From positions 26,435,038 through 26,499,037 of the forward strand of contig CM017561.1 in assembly GCA_007844125.1 (NCBI GenBank): a DNA stretch of 64,000 nucleotides, given 5' to 3'. The DNA comes from Sinonovacula constricta (lineage: Eukaryota > Mollusca > Bivalvia > Cardiida > Solecurtidae). The notes under the pieces were generated by a model, which saw only the letters and a list, made by a program, of their open reading frames with translations, was not told the origin of the DNA and searched no databases. The translations under genes and the position numbers were made by a program. Shown in pieces: positions 1 to 19,200 of the stretch (position 1 is its first letter; every line of letters starts with the position of its first letter).

Positions 1-2137
1 CCTTGTGCACAAGAAAATAAATTGACTATAAATCCTTTGTTAAGCGTCGATTGTATTTTCCAGACTAAGATTTACGCGTTCTTTCTCTTCAGTTTCAGTT
101 TGTCCTTGCTAACCAAATCTCATAATCGAATTTCAGTTACGTCTAAGGATAGTAAAACAATATTTTTTTATATATTTTATTTAAGATACTATGCATTTTG
201 ATCATATTGAGAGCAATTCTCTTTGATATTTATAAGACTAGGCTATTGCGTTTAACTTAATAATTTGGGGTAAATATCATTCCTTATCCTATTGATGGTA
301 TAAATTATATCCGCAAACAAAATATTTATCGTACGTCTATAGATGAAATACTATGCCGATAAACACAAACTTTTGCATGTCTTCAGAAAATAAAGATACT
401 GAACTTGTATGTATCGTACAACTTGAATGCTCTGCTCAGAAACTTACTTTCTTGTTGTTAAACTAATATTTCGGACTTCTAGCAAAGTTATAATAGATCA
501 TACGGATAAAGAGCAGGAAAGAATGAACAAAAATAGTTTGTCGATGTTTCAAAATATTTTTATTAAAATATTGATTTAAAACCAAGTAGACTTTCTCCAC
601 AAAATATGATTACTCAGTGGACTTTAAAATACTTCAAATCAATTTAATTAATAGCATATTTATAGAAAATATGGTAGCTTGCAGTCGTTGATTTTGTAAT
701 AAGGACTGGTCCGTGGTACAAGTGTTCAAAATCAAGTTGAGAGATAGTATGAGTACTTCAATACCTACCAGGCAGGACATGGACGCATCTTTAAGATGAA
801 AATAGCACCTTACTTAATTTTACATACATTAATTCTTAAATGATTAAAAACCAATATGGCCGATAAGTTGTTACATATGTTTAAAGGCATTGTAAGATAT
901 TACCTTTGGCAAATTTTAGGTCCCCAGAATATTTGAAAACTGTTTTGGGATTTGCTTTTAGTGGGTAGAATTCCCTTACGAGGTGTATGAGAGTTTTCAC
1001 TGGATGGGAACCTTTGGTCTTTAATTGTAACCATTGAAGTACCAGTTATTATCAAATAAGGCTTCTAGGTTCTGGGAACAATGCACGATTCTAACTTGAT
1101 ACTTTATCATTTCTATCAAAAGTGCTATTTGCCTTGTTGATTTACTGAATACAGGGGTTGTTTTAAATGTATTTGTTCAAATAATTGCATTAATTCATAA
1201 CATATTTTAAATGTATAGCAGTGAATTTATAAAAAGAAACATTGTTGATTTTGTTACAATATTAAGCACAATATTAATTTGCAATTGTCCTTGCTATAGG
1301 ATATCGACATGGATATATTAAATCAAACTGGAGACCCGTCAATGTTATTTTCATGCAATAGTTAATGTTATCGGCAATTTCATAAATGTTGTAAGGTGAG
1401 TGACTAACATAACGATTTAAACAAGAGGAATATAAAAATGTTTAGTATGACATCAGCTGAAATAAAAGAACAGTTGTACGTTTCGTGTTAAGCTATAATA
1501 ACATTATTTATGCGCGCATATTGTTAAAATCATCATAAGCTATCAACGGGTGTGTGTTTAGGATGATATATCATAAAACGCCCAGTTATATGTATTTGTC
1601 TCTGCATAATAACGCCAACGATGTCTACTTTTACGGAAATAAGAATCAATCTGACCAAAACAGAAATTATATTAGAAATTTGTTTATTTATACAAGACCT
1701 CTTCAGACGCGTCGATGCAAGAGAGTTGAATATGAGAGTTGAACGTTGTCACGTTTGCGTCAGGGTTGATATTTGCTGCATACCGCTAAAATAATCAGCA
1801 TTCTACTTGTATTAAACAGTTAAATTATGTAATTGTTATTATAAAAAATTTAAACCAGGAACCCTAACCCATGTTTGGAAAAGGTATAATATTGTATTAA
1901 GATATACAATTTCGGAGTGTTCAGAAACGTAAAAGATAAAACAAAAGTTTATTTTTGTCTCTGTGGAAACAAACGTATATATTCGGCATATTAAGTTTGT
2001 AAGCTTTCTCTGCTAAAAAAATATTTTATCAAGAAGTTTTTTTCCTTCGTTGCCTTCAATCGAAAAAAACAACAACAACATTTACATATTAAAATACTGC
2101 ATTATCTTGTTAGCATATGTTCAACCAACTACAAGTA
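1..2137. other. Gene-free AT-rich stretch
   Basis: I see no gene, RNA gene or clear repeat here. Stop codons are dense in all frames, and the only open frame over 60 codons (1554-1742, +) has no recognisable motif or unusual composition. It reads as intergenic or intronic background. Confidence 0.6.
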
Positions 2138-2195
2138 AATAAGAAAAGACCCTGCCAAACTATCCACCGGTATTTAAATTTCAACCGTCAATGTG
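2138..2195 (+). repeat. Family A fragment (5' end only)
   Basis: This short stretch resembles the first ~55 bp of the full family A copy at 3596. It has the same order of an AAGAAAAG-type start, a CCT..CAAA segment and a CCAC/CAC..GTATTTAAAT-type end. It breaks off before the dinucleotide and core portions. It is diverged, so the assignment rests on matching order rather than on a long identical run. Confidence 0.45.
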
Positions 2196-3011
2196 ACGGT
2201 TCTAAATCTTGGTTGAGAATTAAATACTTGTCATGATATTAACAGGTATTTTTGTGTCAGCATCTTTTTTAACAAATGATACATATAATCTATGGCATGT
2301 TCAAATTCGTATCCAGACACGTGAAGTATACAAATAAAAAGCAGGAAAAGACGAGAAGGTCTATGCTAAATAATTATCTCCTTGAAAGTAAGCTAACTGT
2401 TTACGAACTATTTAAGCAGTCGATTTATTGTATATTCACAGAAAATTTAAGATATTTTTACATTTTTATTGTGCTATCTATCCCAATTAAAATATGTTTA
2501 TCCTTCGTGGTTATCCTTAATCCGACGATCTCATCCTTCGTCACTTATAACAATTATTGGATGACTGCACCGAATTGTATCGTTTAATGTGACATCACCC
2601 TTTCTTCCCTCTTACTTTTCATATAAATGCATTATAGCCACTTTAAAATAGTTTTGATCATGTGTGTTCTAGTCACGGAGATTACATATTTGAGTTTTCT
2701 TACCTGAGTACATTTATATTTGTGAAAATATTTTTATATGAATTACTTAATATTTGTTTATTGTCTAAAGAAAAACAAACTATCGCTAATATAACAACAC
2801 TTTTACCACACAATTATCATTTATTTGCAAATGGGCCATTATTGTGTCAGATGATGCCATTTTTATCGACTTCCGGGATTTTACCTACATATAACCAAGT
2901 GATTATCATAAATGGTGACTTTGTTCTCGTAAGCTCCAGAACCTAGGACGTGTGTGGCTTAGTGATACATTCTGTGTTAATTTGGCTAGATTACAGTTAT
3001 TCGTAAGCTGA
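2196..3011. other. Stretch with two open frames, no supported gene
   Basis: Two plus-strand frames (2276-2587, 103 codons; 2662-2946, 94 codons) lie here. Both are rich in F, I, L, Y and N, as chance frames in AT-rich DNA are. I see no domain, signal peptide with cleavage site, or splice context that would support either. Nothing else is visible. Confidence 0.5.
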
Positions 3012-3312
3012 CGAAGAATGTTTGTTTGTATATTTATCTGGTTTATCAACAGTGTTTCAGTTATCTTGAGACGGTGTTCACTTGCAGCAGATATAATGCA
3101 CCCTTTACTGTGTATAGCATGCCATGAACACTTGGCATGATACCACACCCAGTCACGTTATCCTGACACCGAGCCAACCAGTCGGTGAACCACCCTTATA
3201 TTTGCTTGAACGATAGAAAGGGAGTTATACCATTTCCATTTTAACGACCTAATCAAACTCGGGGTCTCTATCTGGAGCAGACACTCTACCGATTACGCTA
3301 CCAGGTCCCGTA
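3012..3312 (-). mobile_element. SINE-X copy 1 (tRNA-headed SINE, minus strand)
   Basis: On the minus strand this begins with a tRNA-like head. An A-box-like TAGCGTAATCGGTAGAG lies at the right edge, and a B-box-like GAGTTTGATTAGG follows about 35 bp later. A ~200-bp body comes next, including a block read on minus as GGTATCATGCCAAGTG. The same body and head recur, collinear and in the same orientation, at 23838-24128, and part of the body recurs on plus at 35404-35460. Pol III boxes plus a repeated non-coding body are what defines a tRNA-derived SINE. Both boxes are degenerate, so this is an old, probably inactive copy. No tail or target-site duplication is clear. The 80-codon minus frame inside it (2906-3148) is a by-product. 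Confidence 0.72.
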
Positions 3313-3494
3313 AGAAGAAGAATGTAATTATTAGCATAAGCCTAGCAAAATCCATTTTGTAACTTGAAAGCAACATTTCTTCACGCTAGAACCTTAACAG
3401 GCATTCGAAACAGAGATTGGTATTAATTAATATGATGTCACAAGCGCATGAGGTTTGGTTTACATAAATGATTTCTTGGAACCCATTTTGTTAA

Positions 3495-3545
3495 TAGATA
3501 AATAATAAAAATATCCTATCAAAATTTCCACAAATAGTGAAATAT
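3495..3545 (+). repeat. Family A fragment (5' end)
   Basis: A stretch with TCCTATCAAAATTTCCACA closely matches the family A 5' end (TCCTATCAAAGTTTTCACA in the copy that starts 50 bp downstream). It is a truncated direct duplicate immediately before the full copy. Confidence 0.5.
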
Positions 3546-3595
3546 AATATACCATATGTTATGAGACTGGAAAAACTTAAAAAAATTAAATTTCT

Positions 3596-3985
3596 TAGGT
3601 AAACAAGAAAAGGTCCTATCAAAGTTTTCACAGATATTTAATTTTTATCTACCAGTAGACAAAGGCAAACAGGGTAAATGTAATTGCGACAAAAACATAG
3701 AGACGAGACATAACACACGAGAAAAACATCAGTTACCGCCTTGGAACGGTCAGTTGGCAAGATGACCGACTGTGGTGCTTAAAACTGGTTTGTGGAACGC
3801 TCCAACCTAGCACTTCCTGAAAGTTTTTCTATCAAACAAATAGTGTAAATAAAATTTCCCGTCAAAGTGAAACAGCTAACAGTAAGCACGTGCATCGGGA
3901 GTTAAAACAGATACAATGAACTTATATACATAAAAATCTCGAGAAATAAAATAAACTATTAACATATGTACGTACAGTGGATAAA
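3596..3985 (+). repeat. Family A, full-length copy A1
   Basis: This is the most complete copy of an interspersed family. It has a 5' part (AGGTCCTATCAAAG...), a purine-rich segment (GGTAAATGTAA..GACAAAAAC), a junction ACATAACACAC, and a core at 3732-3825 (ACCGCCTTGGAACGGTCAGT...). It ends with a 3' part containing GTAAGCACGTGCATC and a TATGTAC-type end. The same order is seen at 6211 and 48103 (+) and, truncated, at 63035 (-). The core holds a 7-bp stem at 3751-3757/3766-3772 (CAGTTGG/CCGACTG, one G-T pair). I see no open frame, tRNA box or clear terminal inverted repeats, so the class (SINE-like core element or non-autonomous DNA transposon) is open. Confidence 0.7.
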
Positions 3986-6210
3986 TGTCGGATTTATTAT
4001 GTCTTGTAGACAGTGTATATTATTTCTGTAATCGACGTGCATGTTGCTTTGCTTTTGTCATGTACGTTTGCTACACATGACTTGCAAAGTTTTTTTTATA
4101 AAAAATCCGACGACATTTGGTATGTATATATAATTTAAAATTATTGTATTTTATGTGAGACAAAAATCTTATGATTGTTTTAAAATGCCTTAAGAAATAT
4201 TTAAATCATCGATCATGTAATAATATGTCCTATCTGAAAACTTGGAATATAACACGAACAATTAAAGTATTGTTCCGTAGCTTACATTTGAAATCATTTG
4301 AAAGCAAGTATCAATAATTCAATATAGAAATATCGACACTATCAAATTATGTATAGATAAATTATGTTTAGAAATAAGAACAACAGCTGCTATGCTCATG
4401 TTGCCCAACAAAGCTCATACTTGAATTACGTCACTAAAAAGAAACATACTATTTTGATTTATATCTAGTCTATTGTCTTTTATACAACGCTTTTACCAGC
4501 TTAGTTTACACCTAATTATGGGAACGATTAATAATTTTCGGCCTTTACTTATGTTGAGAAGATTACAAGCTGCAGGAGAATTCGTTTTAAAACCTAATGT
4601 ATATACAAAAGTTGATTTATGGTGAAGTGCATATGGAGCCGACATAACAATTTCTTACAATACGTTTATATAAATAACCATTTCTATAATAACACAGAAC
4701 GTGTGAAACATAAAGTATGTAATGATATTTATGAGGCGAAGATGTTTATTGAGGCAGATAAAATTACTTGAAATATGTATTTATCAAGCATTTGTCAATC
4801 AATATGATTTTTAGGCTGGAACTAAATTCAGAATAGTCATGTTCACCTTGTCATGGGATAGGTAGAAGTAAATACAAATTTCGACATATACCTATTTATA
4901 CAAATTGGTAGGGTCATGCAATTCGAGGCTAGCGAGGATTGACGAGCTAAGAATGGTAATCAATATGTACCACCGAAAAGAAGCTGGTTTGTGAATTAAT
5001 TCGTAAGAAGACACATATCATATCAAGCGAAAGTGTCAATCCACTTGTGTTCATCCAATTTGCATTCTTGAAAGTAGGATTAGTCTAACTGATATTGGAA
5101 AGGTAAGGCAAAATTCTAGATTGGAGAAGAAAATATTTATTTGAATGAGCAATAGGATATATACAGGGTGTTTAAGAACTATGTTAATTGTTGCATGGCG
5201 TTCATGTAACTTTCCAATGTATGTCAAAGCGCAAATTACGTAAACAGTCCATATGGAATAAATTCATGACTATATATGTTTTTCCTACACGGAGAGTAGA
5301 TTTTAACAGGCGCCACCTGGCAGACGTATTATTGATCTGATTACGAGTAAGGATATCTGACAATGTCTTATAAATAATGCAATAAATATTTAATCATGGC
5401 AATGCAAAAGACACAGGTATACGCTGAGAGAAAAAAATGCAGAATAGAGGAACAAAACAGATACCACTTAATTGTACATTTGCATCTAGTTTAAACAGGT
5501 TGTGCATATCAATGTTCATCTTTATACACACATTAACGATCATGTTCTGCTACTGGATTTTGAGTGTGTGACTCTGCATTTTGTTTCGTATTTATCATAA
5601 ACGCATAAAACTACATCATGTTGGGCTGGAAAAGATAGACTTATTTTAAACAGTTCCTCAATATTCCTTTCTAATATCGATCACAAAAGCCGCCAAGAAG
5701 CGTTTGTGTTTTTCCTTCGCTTGACAAACTGTAAATCCAATAGTTGTTTCGTAAAAAATCGTGTTTATGCTGTTTAAGTGATTTAGTTATTGTCTTACAA
5801 AATTAACGAAGCTTAGCAAGAAGAAATATTTACAAGGAATTGCAAAAATGGATAATTACGAAAATAGTTAGTGTGCTTTGTTTAACGACACTTTAACTCA
5901 TTTAACTTATAAGTATTTTTGTTATTAAAATATTGTTTTCTCTGCGTTTTCTGTTTTTCAGCCCATTCGTTAATTTTTCGTTCGATTTTGAGTTTCGGTG
6001 CATACGAATTTGTAGACGTCCATCGGAGGCCTAAGTGAATGAATAATAAAGCATCTTAAAAGGAAACAAAGAAATTGTGTCGGCATGTACACTTGTCCAA
6101 ATTAAATGCAAAACTGTCTGCCTAAAACATTTTAAGCGCGAATGGTATTGTTCTGTTAACAGTAAACAAATATATGTGAGCAATGCAACATCTACTAACC
6201 TTTGAAATGG
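3986..6210. other. Gene-free stretch
   Basis: I see no open frame of interest, no microsatellite and no copy of the window's repeat families. The sequence is ordinary AT-rich background. Confidence 0.55.
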
Positions 6211-6516
6211 TAAATAAAAAAAGATCCTTTAAGATTTACTATATATATTCAAATCTAAGCTACCACTAGACAACGGCAAACATGGTAAATGTAAAAATGA
6301 CAAAAAAACAGAGACCAGATATAACACACTGAAAGAAAAAGCTTCAACCTCGCACTTCGTATTTTTTTGTCTCAAACAAACAGTGTAAATAAATATATAT
6401 CCCATCAAAGTGAGACAACTAGCAGTAAGCACCTGCATCAGTAAAAATAACTTACATATAATAAAATAACTAGTAATATAATAAACTTTCACCAGATGTA
6501 CAATATGTACAGTAGA
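6211..6516 (+). repeat. Family A copy A2 with deleted core
   Basis: The 5' part, the ACATAACACAC-type junction (here ATATAACACAC) and the 3' part (GTAAGCACCTGCATC) align with A1 in the same order. Between them most of the ~90-bp core is missing: the sequence passes from the junction to CAACCTCGCACTTC, the last bases of the core. The two flanks therefore travel without the hairpin in this copy, either by internal deletion or as an ancestral core-less form. Confidence 0.65.
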
Positions 6517-6578
6517 AAATAGTCTCGGCAATCTTAAAATTCCAAACTAAAGAGTAGTTAGAACTAAAACAGCCCAAG

Positions 6579-6650
6579 CGATGACGTATGATAAAAACAA
6601 TTTAATGACGTCATACACAAATTTCTTGATGTCATATATCAAAAGTTCCA
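6579..6650. promoter_or_regulatory. Cluster of CRE-like TGACGTCA half and full sites
   Basis: Three related words are spaced about 24-26 bp: GATGACGTATG, a full palindromic TGACGTCA at 6606-6613, and GATGTCATAT. TGACGTCA is the classical CREB/ATF site. No adjacent promoter or gene is visible, so a regulatory role is only a possibility. Confidence 0.2.
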
Positions 6651-6662
6651 AAAGTGAAGTTT

Positions 6663-6684
6663 AAAAAAAAAAAAAAAAAAAAAA
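6663..6684 (+). repeat. Poly(A), 22 bases
   Basis: This is an uninterrupted run of A. It could be the tail of a decayed retroposon, but no recognisable element body ends here (family A2 ends about 145 bp upstream). Confidence 0.8.
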
Positions 6685-7027
6685 GAAATAATCGAACTTT
6701 AGATTTTTTTACTGAAGTTTACACAGTATCCTAAACTTGCTGGATGGACTTCGTGTTTCAGTTAGATGGACATGCATATGAAAAAATACACCGTAGATAT
6801 TTTAGCCTTCTTCAAATACCAACATTCCAAAATAATAAAAAATATAAGAAAATGATAATATTTTTATTCATCATTTCTGACCACTTTGAATGGTAAGAAA
6901 TTTCCAACATTTGTCAAACTTTGAACTTACAAAAGACGAATGTACGGAAAGTATTAAAAATGAAGATTCACAAAGGAAAACCCGATAAATAAATCAGTAT
7001 ATTTGAAAAGAAGGATAGATCCAATAA

Positions 7028-7130
7028 ATTTGATAATGTCCTATGAGTGTAACAACACATATTAAAACTTTAATAGGCACAATGCGAAAGTATTTACATG
7101 TCAATCAAATATAAAAGCTTTAAACCATTT
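7028..7130 (+). repeat. Family B fragment (5' part)
   Basis: AATGTCCTATGAGTGTAACA followed by TTAATAGGCACA and TTTACATGTCAATCAA parallels the start of the family B copy at 44094 (GTCCTATGAGCATTGCAATA, GGCACAGAAC, TTTCACATGCAAGCCAA). It ends before the core. It is a diverged, truncated copy. Confidence 0.45.
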
Positions 7131-7805
7131 TTTTGCCTTACATATAAAAGTGAAAAAATGAGCATTTAAATGTTAAACGTATTTTATTGTTTTGATTTGG
7201 ACTGTTATGTTTATCTTTATATATGATATAAAGGATTATTTAAATTCATATTAAAAAAAGAAAGATTTTATTTTAATTTTTAAAGTAAAGGCTACTTTTT
7301 TCCAAATATTTAACAATCGTTTGACATAATGCATTTTAAATATGACAAGTTTGCGACCCCCTCATTGTCTGTCAAGGAGGTGTGTTTAGATGAATAACTA
7401 GTGTACACAATGTGTCTATTCCCCTATATAATTACCACTCGGATATAAACTGCTATTGCAGATAAATGAGAATATTACCAAAACGGATAATATTGGTAGA
7501 TAGGCCAGCATATTCGACGGTGGCAGGTCAATCGGTAAAGGCTGCGTATACGTATACATTGTAACATGAAATATATTTTTAAAACAATAAGACATTTCAA
7601 TTTGAAAACCATTACTTTATGTAAATCCACACTGTTAATTAAAGTGCTCAATTTGTTTAAAAAATATGTAAAGTTTGTTAAATAACGCTAGTGATGAAAA
7701 ACGCACATATTTACATTTGGTAGATGCGTTTATTCCATCCCACCATCCCTGTTCGTTTTTAAACTTGATTCTGTTGTCAAAAAAGTTTATTGTCTAAAAC
7801 CGACT

Positions 7806-7850
7806 GCTGAGGCATAGCTGGTAGAGCTGGTACATGAGGGCCAGCTTATT
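7806..7850 (+). mobile_element. Possible tRNA-like head fragment
   Basis: GGCATAGCTGGTAGAGCTGG resembles a tRNA 5' half with an A box (TRGYNNARNNGG). No B box or acceptor-stem partner follows, so it is at most a remnant of a SINE head. It could be chance. Confidence 0.25.
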
Positions 7851-13854
<6,004 letters not shown>

Positions 13855-13935
13855 TACCTTTTTTAACTGTACGGTTTGATTCCCGTTAAACAGTATCCTT
13901 GCTGGACCACTGCTTCCCTAGAAAATACCCTGTAA
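13855..13935 (+). mobile_element. SINE fragment with B-box
   Basis: GTACGGTTTGATTCCCG is a near-consensus tRNA B box (GGTTCGANTCC). It is followed by a body (CAGTATCCTTGCTGGACC) of the kind seen after the tRNA head in invertebrate SINEs. The A-box half is not recognisable and no other copy of this body was found in the window. It is truncated and old. Confidence 0.4.
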
Positions 13936-16900
13936 AATTTTCTTATTCAGCTTTATTAATATAAGTACATACAATTTGACTTAATCTTGGTAGAAGTTCG
14001 TTATTCGTTGCCAACTCGGCTGACGTTGTTCAAATTTATATTGATAATAATAATGATTTTACACACCTCACACAACAACAAATCTAAGAACGATATGCAT
14101 ATCCGAAGAAAGTCGGCAACAATAGACATCCATTAGCTTTCACTATATTGGGTACTTTACACTAACAATATTTTATTATGTTTATTAGAAATAATGCAAT
14201 AAAAATAAATATCACGGCGACTACCTTGCCATTAAAACTTACTAAGGTACGTAATACACTAGTTCAACAATACAGTAATAAAAATATAACAGACAGTGAG
14301 ATCGTTTTTCTTTCGACTATTTTAAGCCTAAATCGGTGTTACGCGTCATAAAAGTAGTAAACACATTTTTAAGTTTACTAATAAGGTTTCATTATTTTAA
14401 TCATTTATTCTCTGTGAAAAGATTATTTAACTATAGTTTGGTTAAGGTAACGTTTGCCTACACATGCTTTTTAATTTGCACGTTGTTTTGTAGCTGTTTT
14501 TGATTATTTATTTTTTTCCAGTCGAAGAACATAGTACTCTGTCCCTATGTTTTGTTTTCTCTTTACTTAATCTACTTTTGATATCCTACGAAATGTAATA
14601 AAACACTTGAGGAATATTACTCAAATAAGAATAAGTGATTTGCACAGATTGGTTTCTCCTAATGCAGACAGTTAATATTATTGAAATTAATTTATCATGA
14701 CTAACCCATTAACTTTCTCTCCACGTTTAAATGTACTTTTTTCTTGAGATGCTCTATTATGTCGTGTTGTTCGTTATCTGAACCGTTAGAGAGATTGATA
14801 CACAATGGCCTTGTTTTATACGAAATATAGTTTATGTACTTAAATTAGTGATCTGCTACATACTACTCGTTATTTTTAATTTTATCAGTGTATGAAATGT
14901 AGTTATCAAAAGGCTAGGCGAATACCATTTATATTATTAGTTAATTGCCACAATCAAGACATACAGCAACCAGAGGGTAAGATATACTGGTATGTTTTTT
15001 TTTTTTTTTACTTTATATTTTAATATTAGTGCGGACTTATTGGGGATAAAACTGTTAAGACAAAATGGTAAGTAATGCAACTACTATGATGGGAATTGTT
15101 ACGGATCTGTATCACAGTTGAAAACAAATGTGCTGTTGTTTTTACATCTAGTTATAAGGCAAAAAATGTATTTCAAGAGCGCATCAAAGGCGGCCTTAAA
15201 TGTTTCCAATCAATGAATTCTTGTACCATATGTTTTTTGTTAATAAAATTAGAACATGAATTTCTAATGTTTTGTATACATTATTCCGTGTGTCTCATTA
15301 GTAGCGCCAGAAGCATTTAAGAAGAAACCCAAACTCTCTTCTGTCGCCCAGAAATTTTAGCTGAATCATTAAATAACTAGTGTACCTTTGGCTGGAATCC
15401 AACATTAACAAGTTAGTAGCAGTTGGATATCAAGTAAACCTAACGATCTATTACGATTTTATTATTAAAATGAAATACCATTGGTTTAAAAACAGAAAAA
15501 AATAACCAGAGATATAATAAGTCAGAACTCATACAAAACTGTGGTAGATGCAGCTGTATGTCGTTCTTGTAAGTAAGGTTAAAGGTATGAAGAAAATATA
15601 CTGTCTTTGATAGATTCAAATGCTTATTACTAATGTATTTCTGTAATTTCTATCTAAGCTATAATCACTCAATACTATTCACAGAACTAATCTTTACCTT
15701 TTACGCCTTGCATGAGATATTGTTTTACGTAAAGTTGAATATTTCCATACCAAAATCTGAATGTCTTAGACTTATGCACACTAATGAATATGTGGAAACG
15801 TATTTAGAAGTGAGGAATCGACATTACTAAGTCAATCAAGTTTCGAACATGTTGTTTCGTGTTTGTTATGCTTTTATTATTTCCATAACATCTAGTTAAT
15901 ATGTTGTTTAGTATGTATGAAATGCAGATATGTTTATCAACTTAATTCAAGCTATACACATATATACCTATATTTGTCTTATATCAGCCGATTTATGAGA
16001 CTTTTAACTTTTGTTTCTAGACCGAGGCGACATAAAAATGCGATTCAAATAAAATTTATTCGAACGATTCTTTAAAGATATGGTTCAGAAATAAATCCTA
16101 ATATACATGTTTGTGAATGATTGGCATCGTACTATTTATCAAAGCAAATAACTGAATTTGTTATTGTCATTAAATTTTTATAAAAAAAGGTTTTTTATAA
16201 ACAATCTGATGACAACAAGTATTTGCTTACACAATAATGATATCATCATTTCTACATGGCATGCCTGTGTACACTAAACCGCTTCGTAATCCGTTAGTTT
16301 TTTTTTTTTCTAAAGATCAAATACACTTTAAATAACATACTCCTTTGTGCTGTGTTCCAAAAAAACTTTTAGCAACCAACAATTAGTTAGAACTTCTGAA
16401 AGTTAAATATGTAACTCATTTGCGACACCTCAAACAATGGATATTGAGGCAATTTATTCTCTGAAATTAAGACAGTTTAAAAAAAATCAAATGAGACAAT
16501 AATTAAAAAAATATGGTAAACAAGATAAGTCAAATATATAGATGAAACTTTTCATATGTTTTAAAAGTGGTTGTGTGTGTTTTATGTAACCATGATGTGT
16601 TACATAAAAATGACACATAAAGATTTTTAGACTTTAATGTTCTACTTCATTTTGATAATTAAACCACTTTCCTCGTGAGTCAGTCATAAAACAAGAAAAA
16701 CGAAATAAATTAAAAACATAACCATATGAACTAATGTCACCTAAGTAACAAATGTATTGCTATTTATTATTTATCTATTTATTACTAATTCCTCGCCTGT
16801 GTTGTAGGCGCCTTTTTCTTCAGTCTTAAATACATTTTCTCTACGATAACTTATTCAATTTGAACTTGCCTCAAAGAATAATAAAGCAAATTAAGTATTA

Positions 16901-18984
16901 CGCTTCAAAATATAACAAAAAATATACCGATGTAACAAAAGAATAAAACAAGGTGATCTAGAAGATTCTATTTTAATATTCACAGTATATGTTATATATG
17001 TATTAGACTATATTGTACTATGCATACTGAGAGAGAATATCTTCTATAGATTAAGCTATAGCGTTTAATTAATTAATTAAACTAGTCAAAATAATCAGTT
17101 ATCATTTTGATGTTATAAAATGTACTAGAAAATAAGGCAATTTTATGAATTAAATAAATGCAGACAAACATAAACTTTGGGTATATTAACAAAAGTCAGA
17201 TAATGCATTTTTAAGTATCGTAGCAACGATTATGTTTTCCTATAACAACTTACCTTGATGCTGATAAATTAATGTTGTTTCTGAATTCTATCAGCGAATG
17301 TTTGATGGAGGACAAAGTAACACAACAAGAAATGAATTTATGTTAAGTTTTATTCGGATATAAGGTAAACTATTAATTAAAACCTACACATACTTTCTAC
17401 GTTTACGTTTAAATACAGACTAAGGAATATCAAAATCAAAAGTAACTTGACGTTTAAGTGTATCACCAAGAGAACTGAAATCCTAAATAATCCAATAGGT
17501 ATTTTGGCTTTAAGCATCCCGTCAGAGTCAATAGCATTGTTGAGAAAAGTCACTGAATGATATCATATCTTTAGTTATTATCTACCGAAATATCATCACT
17601 TATTCAATGGTTGTTGGGAAAATATTGTTTTCAAGTCTTTCAATGCAAGTCTCAGTAGTCTGCTGAAATAGATGAGTTCAAAGTAAGCGTCTCAATTACG
17701 CAGATATCTGCATCATCAGTGAAATCTCCTGCAATAACCCGATGATGGAATAGCGATAAGTGGAGAACAGGTGATTAATGGGAAATACTTTACAAGCGCT
17801 AAAGAGTGCTACAGTACATGAGCTTATTGTTGGAAACTGGTGGGTAAGACAGATTTAATAAATACTTAATTAAGCTTAAGTTGTATACAAACCTTTTCGT
17901 TAAAGGAAATCCTTTTATTTGTCATTATACCGACACAATTCCTACATATGTATACGTATTTTACTTACGGCTGATTTTGTTGCGTTTGTGTGTTTTGTTA
18001 TTCTGAAGTGTCAACATGTAAGCTGTAATGCACATATTTAAGATATATGGCTCAAACTAGAAAATAATAAAATCATTATATGCATATCTGACCTCAGAAT
18101 AGACAGACACATACATGAACGCCATCTTTAGCCTTTCACAAAAAAAGTATATACTAAAAATATGAATATATGAAAAAAATCCCCAAATGCAAAATTGTCA
18201 CTTCGCGTGAATTGTGAAAATAGTGACAATTGTCTAATATAATGACAATACAGAAAGTGTTCACTAACAAAAATCACATAATATCATGTGTAACATACAA
18301 AGTTTTAAAGAAAATGGAAGACTGCTTAAACACTTAATTGACACTCGTAACAATTTAAAAAATAACTTGACCAAGTTAAAATAGTTTAAAGTATTTTGTT
18401 AAAAATATAAAAAAGACATGCCCAAGCTAAAATAATTTAGAGTATTTTGTTAAAACATACGTTATATCAGACAGTTCATCATGAGATATACATACATAGC
18501 TTGTATATTTACCTAATATTTATTAAGTTAAGATACTCTTAATGTTATTACATATGTATACGCTTTCTGTTTGTCACCAAACGTGAGATGAGATATACCT
18601 TCTTTTTATTTATTTACATTTTTTATTTGCAAGATTGCCTACAGATATATAGTGCCTTATTAGACATTGCTTCCTACATACTCATCTTATAAACTGGCAG
18701 CCATAGAATCTTGCCATTTAATGTTGTAATATTGTTTTCTGTCATTATTAACATGATTCGGAGATTAAATGTTTAATCCCAATAGCGGGTCAACAGTTCC
18801 ATTAAATGGCATGAAAAACAGGATCCTAAAAATTACATTTTTCATGCGTTTTTGTTTTATTTTCATCTTCTTTGCCACATTTAGACTAAACATCAAAGAC
18901 TTAGCAAATGTGAAATCAAATATTTAAATTCACCTGGTCCTTTTAATTGTTTATTAGAGCAACACCATAATCAAAAAGCAAATG
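13936..18984. other. Long gene-free stretch
   Basis: It holds a T15 run (14995-15009), a T-rich run near 16298, and an AATTAATTAATTAA palindrome near 17068. The frames at 15096-15320 and 15633-15830 look random. Nothing else is supported. Confidence 0.5.
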
Positions 18985-19200
18985 AGAAAGGAAATATGAA
19001 AAACAAACACCAAAATTTAAAACGGCAGAGGACAAAAATACTCATCTGCAGTAACTGTAATAAAAAATCTTTGATGAGCCATAAAACAGAAAGAGGAAAA
19101 CCAAAGCTTACATACTTTCAGTCGTCTGAGACCGACTGAGGTGCTTAAATCGGTTTTATAGAGCTCTGAAGACTTTTTCGAACGAAACTTTGTTATATAT
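18985..19200 (+). repeat. Family B copy B4
   Basis: CACCAAAATTTAAAACGGCA, then GATGAGCCATAAAAC, then a core with GTCGTCTGAGACCGACTGAG and GTGCTTAAATCGGTTTTA lines up with the copies at 34449 (-) and 44094 (+). The first part of the core (ACCGCCTTGGAACGG) is lost. The hairpin is retained as a 6-bp perfect stem, CAGTCG at 19119-19124 with CGACTG at 19133-19138. Confidence 0.6.

Noticed and set aside
2276..2587. 103-codon plus frame
   Set aside because: Hydrophobic, F/I/Y/N-rich, no motif, and within the length range expected by chance in DNA this AT-rich.
4089..4125. Similarity to 16185-16225 around a T-run with TATAAA and GACGACA/GATGACA
   Set aside because: Low-complexity T and A runs account for most of the match and it does not extend.
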